Shown here: positions 1-4,691 of the stretch, piece after piece
Position numbering within the stretch: the stretch's first letter is position 1
Layout of the letters: each line of letters opens with the position of its first letter
DNA from: Prevotellaceae bacterium
GTDB lineage: Bacteria > Bacteroidota > Bacteroidia > Bacteroidales > UBA932
Reading direction: 5' to 3'
Length of the DNA: 7,388 nucleotides
NCBI GenBank assembly: GCA_031254635.1
Contig: JAIRUB010000217.1
Span: forward strand, 1-7,388
Translations under genes and position numbers: made by a program
The notes under the pieces: model-generated
Seen by the model: the letters and a program-made list of their open reading frames with translations, nothing else
What the model was told of the DNA's origin: nothing
The model's database searches: none

Positions 1-366
1 GAACTTGCCGACATTGACAAATTAGAGCAATTAGCATTGAATATCAAAAAAACCGCCTTGTGCGGACTGGGAAAAACAGCGCCCAATCCGGTTCTCACTA
101 CGATTAAGTACTTCCGCGAAGAATACGAAGAACACATCAAAGGTATTTGTCCAACCGGTGTTTGTAAAGCGATGACGAAATATGTTGTTGATGACAAATG
201 CACAGGCTGCACCAAATGCGCTAAAGCCTGTCCGGTAGATGCCATTCCTTATACCCCTTATGAAGTGCATACCATTGATGTTGAACAATGTGTACAATGT
301 GGGCTATGTATTGAAGAGTGTGGTTTTGATGCGATAAGGAAGATGTCAGTGAAGAATGACACATAA
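1..366 (+). CDS. nuoF: NuoF/HydB-type NADH-binding subunit, C-terminal part (5' end outside window)
   Basis: The reading frame is open from base 1 and stops at 364-366, so the 121 residues seen are the C-terminal end of a longer protein, usually about 600 residues in this family; the TTG at 37 is not a real start. The stretch with C21-G-L-G and T-A-P-N-P (26-30), then Y37-F-R-E-E-Y, matches the end of the NuoF N3-cluster region, C21 being its last [4Fe-4S] ligand. A C-terminal ferredoxin domain follows with two CxxCxxCxxxC motifs (C67/70/73/77, then P78; C97/100/103/107). C50 and C55 (CPTGVC) are an extra pair typical of the HydB/HndC branch. Complex I NuoF lacks this tail, so the parent is more likely the NADH-binding, FMN-containing subunit of a cytoplasmic bifurcating or NAD(P)-linked [FeFe] hydrogenase. 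That partner assignment is inference: no hydA or nuoE is in view, and the gene downstream is on the other strand, so this ends its operon on this side. Confidence 0.9.
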   Translation, partial: ELADIDKLEQLALNIKKTALCGLGKTAPNPVLTTIKYFREEYEEHIKGICPTGVCKAMTKYVVDDKCTGCTKCAKACPVDAIPYTPYEVHTIDVEQCVQCGLCIEECGFDAIRKMSVKNDT

Positions 367-447
367 GTTTCCTTTAAATAGCCTCATTGACATTTAGAAT
401 TTTTGAATAATTTTTGTTTTCCTCTCCCTAATTCCTTAGTTTCTTAA
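367..447. other. Convergent intergenic spacer without clear terminator
   Basis: This 81-base AT-rich gap separates two converging genes. It has T-rich runs (around 397-420) but I could find no GC-rich hairpin before them, so no intrinsic terminator is called. Termination between these genes may be Rho-dependent or use a weak structure I cannot assess by eye. Confidence 0.5.
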
Positions 448-2415
448 TCACCTTTCCTTAACCACTCCCAAGTTGTAGGCTGTCATAAGTTTTTGCAGGT
501 CATCCACTTGTTTACGTAGTTCTTTGCCGATATCGGTTTGGCCAACACAAATCGGGTCGGGTGAAAGTGTCATCACCTGACGCGAAGAAATGATGTCACT
601 ATCTTCTTCTATTGCTTGCGTTTGAGAAGAGAAAGGCTGATGTTCCACCATTATCAGGCTGGTGGCGTTATAGATTAAGGTGTAGCCGGAAATGCCGGTT
701 TCTTTACGATAAGGCTTCGACATGCCTCCGTCAATCACTAATAACTTGCCGTTAGCCTTTACCGGTTTTTCTCCTTTTACTACTTTCACAGGCATGTGTC
801 CGTTGATGATATGCGATTTTTCAGGGTCTAAGCCAAATTCCTGCAGGATGAGGTCAACGCTATCTTCGTTGTCGCGGTTTTTGAAATAGAAATTTTGTAC
901 TTCTTCATGTAAATCCTTATCGTCGGTAAGATAACGTTCGAAGGTAGCCATTTTCTTTTTACCAAACAAAGGCGAGCAGGGGCCGCACCAGAGGTACCAG
1001 CAATGGTCGAAATCCTGTTGCGGGGCGCCGGTAATTTGCCTGTTTACCCATACGCGTCGCACTACACGGTCGAACTTGTCACAAAGCGCTTTGCCATATA
1101 CCGGTTCGCCATTCATTTCGAATGACTCGAAAGTGTTTTTATCTTTCATGGGAATACAACCATGGAATAAGAGGTTGCTGTTGTAAGCAAGGTACATGCC
1201 GCCCTTACTAATGAGTATGTTAATATGCTGTTGCAATTTTTCACAATTGAGAAAACTGAATCGCAATTTATCGATTACTTCCTGTTCCTCCGGTGTTAAT
1301 TTGTAGGGGTCTTTAGGGTCAACGGTGGGGAATTTGCTATCTTTTAACGGATACTCTTTACCATCAACTTTTAGGACACCCTTTTCAAAATCAATCTTAT
1401 CCAACAATAAACGATGTCCCATATTGAATTGCGGATTGTGTTTGATTACACGTCCCTCGAGCTTCCAACCGATAACGCTGATGGCTTTGTGCATTAAGGT
1501 AGTAATACGTGTGTTGGCATCATGTACTGTCTTGCTGGTCTTTGGCACAAAACAATCGCAAGGGTCGTCGTTGTAGTGGGTCAAAGCAAAGGCCAGCAAG
1601 GGGAAGAGATTGATGCCGTAAGCATCTTCCAAGGTGTCTAAATTTTCGTAACGTGCCGAAAAACGGATAACTTCGGCAATATGTGCATCAATGCCGCTGG
1701 CCGCACCAATCCAAATAATATCATGATTGCCCCATTGAATGTCCACCGAGTGGTGCTTAGCAATAATCTGCATAACTTTTGATGCGTCCGGTCCACGGTC
1801 AAAGATGTCGCCGATAATGTGCAATCTGTCGATTAGCAAACGTTGGATGAAACCGCAAATAGCAATAATGAAATGCGGCGCACGGCCAATATTGATGATA
1901 GATTGCAGTATGCTGTCAATATATTCATTTTTCTTCTCGCTAACCTCATTAATCAATTCATCGATAATGTAAGCAAAATCGACAGGCATAGCTTTACGCA
2001 CTTTCGAACGGGTATATTTTTGCGCTGCATCACGGGCTACGTCCACTAATCGGATTAGCATTACATAGCACCACTCATTGTTCAGCGCATCTTTCTTTTT
2101 CAGGGCCTCTATTTTTTCTTCGGGATAATAAATAAGCGTAGCCAATTGCCGCTTCTCTACTGTGGTAATACGCTTGCCGAACAAGTCGTCAATCTTGCGC
2201 CGCACTACGCCCGAAGCATTGCGCAATACGTGGTTGAAAGTTTCGTACTCGCCGTGAATATCGCTAAGAAAATGCTCCGTACCTTTTGGTAAGCGCATAA
2301 TGGCTTCCAAGTTAATAATTTCGGTACTGGCTGCTTGAACAGTCGGAAATTTCTGCGCCAAAAGGTTCAGAAATTTAATTTCGTCATCAGAAAAAAGAGG
2401 TTTAGCAGTAGTCAT
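448..2415 (-). CDS. fbp: Fructose-1,6-bisphosphatase, class III
   Basis: Hydrolyses fructose 1,6-bisphosphate to fructose 6-phosphate plus phosphate, the committed gluconeogenic step, in the cytoplasm (EC 3.1.3.11). The 655-residue product has the class III (Firmicutes/Bacteroidota) length of about 650-670 and the calcineurin-like metallophosphoesterase motifs in order: D52-x-H54-G-E-Y, G202-D203-x-x-D206-R207-G208, G229-N230-H231-D232, H418-G, and G539-H540, followed by a conserved D562-G-G-M-S-K-P-Y. The N-terminal part (A29-S-T-E-I-I-N-L, then L42-P-K-G-T-E-H-F-L) is also typical of the family. The start at 2415 (MTTAKPLF) is chosen over an in-frame ATG at 2463 because the family begins near here and because a consensus promoter (2433-2464) lies between them, so the longer form would not be transcribed from it. 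The gene is monocistronic as far as visible. All key metal and phosphate ligands appear present, so it should be active. Confidence 0.96.
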   Translation of the reverse strand: MTTAKPLFSDDEIKFLNLLAQKFPTVQAASTEIINLEAIMRLPKGTEHFLSDIHGEYETFNHVLRNASGVVRRKIDDLFGKRITTVEKRQLATLIYYPEEKIEALKKKDALNNEWCYVMLIRLVDVARDAAQKYTRSKVRKAMPVDFAYIIDELINEVSEKKNEYIDSILQSIINIGRAPHFIIAICGFIQRLLIDRLHIIGDIFDRGPDASKVMQIIAKHHSVDIQWGNHDIIWIGAASGIDAHIAEVIRFSARYENLDTLEDAYGINLFPLLAFALTHYNDDPCDCFVPKTSKTVHDANTRITTLMHKAISVIGWKLEGRVIKHNPQFNMGHRLLLDKIDFEKGVLKVDGKEYPLKDSKFPTVDPKDPYKLTPEEQEVIDKLRFSFLNCEKLQQHINILISKGGMYLAYNSNLLFHGCIPMKDKNTFESFEMNGEPVYGKALCDKFDRVVRRVWVNRQITGAPQQDFDHCWYLWCGPCSPLFGKKKMATFERYLTDDKDLHEEVQNFYFKNRDNEDSVDLILQEFGLDPEKSHIINGHMPVKVVKGEKPVKANGKLLVIDGGMSKPYRKETGISGYTLIYNATSLIMVEHQPFSSQTQAIEEDSDIISSRQVMTLSPDPICVGQTDIGKELRKQVDDLQKLMTAYNLGVVKER

Positions 2416-2432
2416 AATTGTAGGCTTTTTTT

Positions 2433-2464
2433 CAAAGATACAACAAAAAAACGATGTTTTCAAA
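2433..2464 (-). promoter_or_regulatory. Bacteroidota-type promoter of fbp
   Basis: Read on the minus strand, a -33 box TTTG (2464-2461) is followed after exactly 20 bases by a perfect -7 box TATCTTTG (2440-2433), matching the TTTG-N19-21-TAnnTTTG consensus of the primary sigma factor in this phylum. Transcription would start near 2426-2428, giving a leader of about 11-13 bases before the ATG at 2415. No Shine-Dalgarno sequence is visible, which is usual in this phylum. Confidence 0.8.
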
Positions 2465-2483
2465 TATTTCGGATTAATTTCAT

Positions 2484-2491
2484 TATATTTG
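2484..2491 (+). promoter_or_regulatory. -7 promoter element of the dipeptidase gene
   Basis: TATATTTG fits the TAnnTTTG -7 consensus. No good TTTG -33 box sits at 19-21 bases upstream; the expected position (about 2459-2464) overlaps the -33 box of the opposite fbp promoter, so this promoter looks weaker. The expected start of transcription, about 2496-2498, leaves only 4-6 bases before the ATG at 2502 and 13-15 before the ATG at 2511. Confidence 0.6.
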
Positions 2492-2501
2492 TAATTGAAA
2501 A

Positions 2502-4082
2502 ATGAAAATTATGAAAAAAGTAGCGCTTATTCTTACCTTTTTTGCCTTTTACGGATTTACGCAGGCACATGACGATGAACGCCTTGAATGTACAACTATC
2601 ACAGTGGGGCGTTTGGCCTCGGACGACGGTTCTGTACGCACCTCGCACACTGACGACAGCCACCGTACACGCTCGAATATTTCTGTAGTAGCGGCTCAAA
2701 ACCACCCTGTTGGCACAGCTATCACCATGTATAAACGAGAACCCTGCGATACTACTTTAATGCGAAGCTACCTGCACATCCCTATAGGGGAAATTCCGCA
2801 AGTGGCACATACTTACGCCTTTCTTAATTCGGCCTATCCCTGCCTGAATGAGAAGCAGTTAGCCATAGGCGAATCAACTATCAGCGGACGTAAGGAGTTG
2901 GTGTCGGGAATTGGCCTGATCGACTGCCAGCGTTTGTGCCGGTTGATGTTGGAACGTTGTGCTACAGCGCGTGAAGCTATTCGCACAGCAGGAGAATTGT
3001 TAGCCGAATATGGCTGGATTGACGAGGGGGAGTGCCTTACTATTGCCGATAAAAAAGAAGTGTGGCATTTGGAAATTTTAGGGCCGGGAAAAGGCAAGAA
3101 AGGCGCAGTGTGGGCTGCTCAACGGGTTCCCGACGAGCATATTGCTGTTAATGCCAACGCAAGCACTATTCGCCAAATTGATACAAGCAATCCCGATTTC
3201 TTTATGTATTCGCCCAATGTGTTTAGTTTGGCTATAGAAAATGGCTGGTGGAATCCTGCCGAAGGGCCTTTTGAATTTTGTTATGCTTATGCTCCTGAAA
3301 GCCGTGTACACATTGCCTGCCGCCGCCGCGAATGGAGGGTATATGACTTGTTGGCGCCCTCGCTTAAGTTAAGCCCCGAATCCGAAAATTATCCTTTCTC
3401 GGTGAAACCCGACAAGCCGGTGAGTTTGCAGGATATGGTGCGTGTTTTTCAAGATTATTATGAAGGCACTCCTTTCGATATTCGTAAAAACCTTACAGTA
3501 GCTAACGATAGCGGTAAGACGGTGATATCGCCTGTGGCCAATCCTTTTATGACGAGAGATGAGCTAAAAATGCTTCGTGTGAACGGTGGATGGCATGCCT
3601 TAGGCGAACGGAACATTGCTGTACGCCAAACGATGTATGCTACCATTATCCAGTGCCGCGAATGGCTCCCCGATGCTATTGGCGGCCTTTGCTGGTTTGC
3701 CTTGGACAATGTAGCTACTTCTGTTTTTGTGCCGATTTACGGCGGCGTTACCGACCTGCCCTCTACCTATAAAACCGATGGCCGAAAAACAGGCTATAGC
3801 AAAGAAGCTGCATGGTGGGCATTTAATCGTACGGGGACCCTTGCCTACCGCCGCTGGGGCGATACGCAAAAAGACTTACAAGCCGTATGGCAGCCTCTGC
3901 AAAAGTTTTGGTTCGACAATCAAAGAAACATAGAAGCCGAAGTCTTGAAACTGTTTGAAAACAATCCACAGCGGGCTATTGATATTCTTACCGACTATAC
4001 GAATAAATGCGCCAATGAGGCTGTGGAAAAGGCATGGAAGTTAGGCGACGACATGTGGACTAAATACGAGGGGTTGTGGTAA
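2502..4082 (+). CDS. Secreted C69-family dipeptidase (PepD-like)
   Basis: A peptidase family C69 (formerly U34) protein of 526 residues, an Ntn-hydrolase fold enzyme expected to cleave dipeptides in the periplasm or outside the cell. The N-terminus (K5-K6, then a hydrophobic stretch V7-F19 and T20-Q-A22) is a signal peptide. C30-T-T then begins the mature enzyme and C30 is the expected catalytic nucleophile, exposed by removal of the preceding residues. A-S-D-D-G-S and T-S-H-T-D-D-S follow at the usual place. The downstream blocks V-W-A-A-Q-R-V-P-D and Y-Y-E-G-T-P-F-D, and the length, are typical of Bacteroidota members. The start is uncertain: ATG at 2502 or at 2511, with the second giving the cleaner signal peptide (MKKVALIL) and a better leader after the -7 box. 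The gene has its own promoter and is divergent from fbp, so there is no operon partner. Exact substrate is unknown; family members act broadly on dipeptides. No sign of damage. Confidence 0.92.
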   Translation: MKIMKKVALILTFFAFYGFTQAHDDERLECTTITVGRLASDDGSVRTSHTDDSHRTRSNISVVAAQNHPVGTAITMYKREPCDTTLMRSYLHIPIGEIPQVAHTYAFLNSAYPCLNEKQLAIGESTISGRKELVSGIGLIDCQRLCRLMLERCATAREAIRTAGELLAEYGWIDEGECLTIADKKEVWHLEILGPGKGKKGAVWAAQRVPDEHIAVNANASTIRQIDTSNPDFFMYSPNVFSLAIENGWWNPAEGPFEFCYAYAPESRVHIACRRREWRVYDLLAPSLKLSPESENYPFSVKPDKPVSLQDMVRVFQDYYEGTPFDIRKNLTVANDSGKTVISPVANPFMTRDELKMLRVNGGWHALGERNIAVRQTMYATIIQCREWLPDAIGGLCWFALDNVATSVFVPIYGGVTDLPSTYKTDGRKTGYSKEAAWWAFNRTGTLAYRRWGDTQKDLQAVWQPLQKFWFDNQRNIEAEVLKLFENNPQRAIDILTDYTNKCANEAVEKAWKLGDDMWTKYEGLW

Positions 4083-4088
4083 GTGGAA

Positions 4089-4146
4089 AGGAAGGGTAAG
4101 AACGAAAAACCCACATCTTCCTGTATTTCAAGTTTTTATTTTTTCT
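4089..4146 (+). terminator. Weak intrinsic terminator candidate after the dipeptidase gene
   Basis: Seven bases past the stop codon, AGGAA (4089-4093) can pair with TTCCT (4118-4122), and inside it GGGT (4094-4097) with ACCC (4109-4112), leaving an 11-base loop and a 5-base bulge on the 3' arm. A T-rich tract (4133-4146) follows after about 10 bases. The bulge and the gap before the T tract make it a poor match to a classical terminator. Confidence 0.3.
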
Positions 4147-4246
4147 CAAAAAACCTTCTGTAACGAATTTGTAATCAAACCTTTGACTTTTAAGTGTCCT
4201 GCACTTTCCTAAAATGTCCGCCACAAAACTTCGTAACTTTCTGGTT

Positions 4247-4277
4247 CAAAGATACAAACTTTTTGAATAATAACAAA
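4247..4277 (-). promoter_or_regulatory. Orphan Bacteroidota-type promoter, minus strand
   Basis: On the minus strand TTTG (4277-4274) is followed after 19 bases by TATCTTTG (4254-4247), a full consensus match. The block TTCAAAGATACAA (4245-4257 on the plus strand) is identical to the one at the fbp promoter (2431-2443). It points toward the 3' end of the dipeptidase gene, but no minus-strand gene follows within the next 160 bases. It could be the leftover promoter of a deleted gene or IS, or it could drive a small or antisense RNA. Confidence 0.5.
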
Positions 4278-4316
4278 ACGTCTGAATATCATATTTATTT
4301 TTTTTGGTGCAAGTGC

Positions 4317-4338
4317 AAGCCTATAAATATATAGGCTT
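4317..4338. repeat. Perfect 9-bp inverted repeat, 4-base loop
   Basis: AAGCCTATA (4317-4325) and TATAGGCTT (4330-4338) are exact reverse complements around the loop AATA. It is not followed by a T tract on either strand, so it is not an ordinary intrinsic terminator; the eight-T run lies upstream. Its right arm coincides with the point where similarity to a transposase begins (about 4333-4336), so it marks the left boundary of the IS fragment. Confidence 0.7.
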
Positions 4339-4590
4339 ACCGATGTTCATGCAGATACGGCAAAATTTGTGAAAATCAGCGAGGCAAAGCAGCACGACAA
4401 GAACTTTTTGAAGCATCTGATATTACCACCGGGCAGTATGATAGCCTTTGACAAGGCATACAACCATTACTTGCAGTTTACAAAGTGGACACAGGAAGGT
4501 GTTTTCTTCGTCTGCCGTCTCAAAGACAATGCCAAATACGAGGTGCAGGATGTGATGTTTGAACAAACGCTTCCCGAAAACGGTATATCA
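4333..4590 (+). pseudogene. IS4-family transposase fragment
   Basis: The frame containing codons at 4336 onward reads L-T-D-V-H-A-D-T, then F-V-K-I-S-E-A-K-x-H-D-K-N-F-L and a block with F-D-K-A-Y-N-H-Y and G-V-F-F-V-C-R-L-K-D-N-A-K-Y. This is the central catalytic region of IS4-type DDE transposases common in Bacteroidales. The Asp of FDKAYNHY (codon 4450-4452) corresponds to the second catalytic Asp. The first Asp and the distal Y-R-E-K region are absent: an in-frame stop lies at 4324-4326 on the left, and similarity is lost after about 4582-4590 although the frame stays open to 4662. Roughly 80-85 of an expected 350-400 residues remain, so it is a dead remnant. A GTG at 4369 can serve as a nominal start but I do not think it is a functional gene. 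Exact edges are uncertain by some tens of bases. Confidence 0.72.
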
Positions 4591-4617
4591 TTGATTACTA
4601 ATCGACTTTTTCATAAA

Positions 4618-4649
4618 TTTGCAAAACTGGGAGTATCGTTGTATTTTTG
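4618..4649 (+). promoter_or_regulatory. Bacteroidota-type promoter of the PCMD lipoprotein gene
   Basis: TTTG (4618-4621), 20 bases, then TATTTTTG (4642-4649) fits the TTTG-N19-21-TAnnTTTG consensus. Transcription would start near 4654-4656, leaving an AT-rich leader of about 36-38 bases before the ATG at 4692, without a visible Shine-Dalgarno sequence. The promoter begins about 30 bases after the end of the transposase similarity. Confidence 0.75.
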
Positions 4650-4691
4650 TAGTTTTTTATAATATAGAAAATACAAACATATTCTTACAAT

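Larger units (their letters stand above)
4083..4332. other. Non-coding stretch, probable insertion/deletion scar
   Basis: I see no coding frame worth calling on either strand in this AT-rich stretch; the longest minus-strand reading frame downstream of the local promoter is about 18 codons. It contains a weak terminator candidate, a minus-strand promoter, a run of eight T (4298-4305), a tandem duplication of GTGCAA (4307-4318) and most of a palindrome. Together with the adjoining transposase fragment this looks like sequence left after a mobile element inserted and decayed; that origin is inference. Confidence 0.5.

Noticed and set aside
31..297. Minus-strand ORF opposite the hydrogenase subunit
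   Set aside because: It lies wholly opposite a clearly coding ferredoxin domain and its product resembles no family I know; shadow frame.
2460..2705. Minus-strand ORF across the divergent promoter region
   Set aside because: It overlaps the signal peptide and catalytic Cys region of the dipeptidase on the other strand and crosses the fbp promoter; no recognisable product.
4317..4338. Palindrome as a rho-independent terminator or CRISPR-like repeat
   Set aside because: No T tract follows on either strand and the unit occurs once only, so neither call is supported.
4369..4662. 97-codon plus-strand ORF starting with GTG as an intact gene
   Set aside because: Similarity to the transposase begins upstream of the GTG and is lost near 4582-4590; the last codons run through the -33 and -7 boxes of the lipoprotein promoter. 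It is a fragment, not a gene.
4083..4691. Complete IS element with terminal inverted repeats and target duplication
   Set aside because: I searched the flanks by eye and found no matching terminal repeats or direct duplication bordering the transposase fragment, and most of the transposase is absent.
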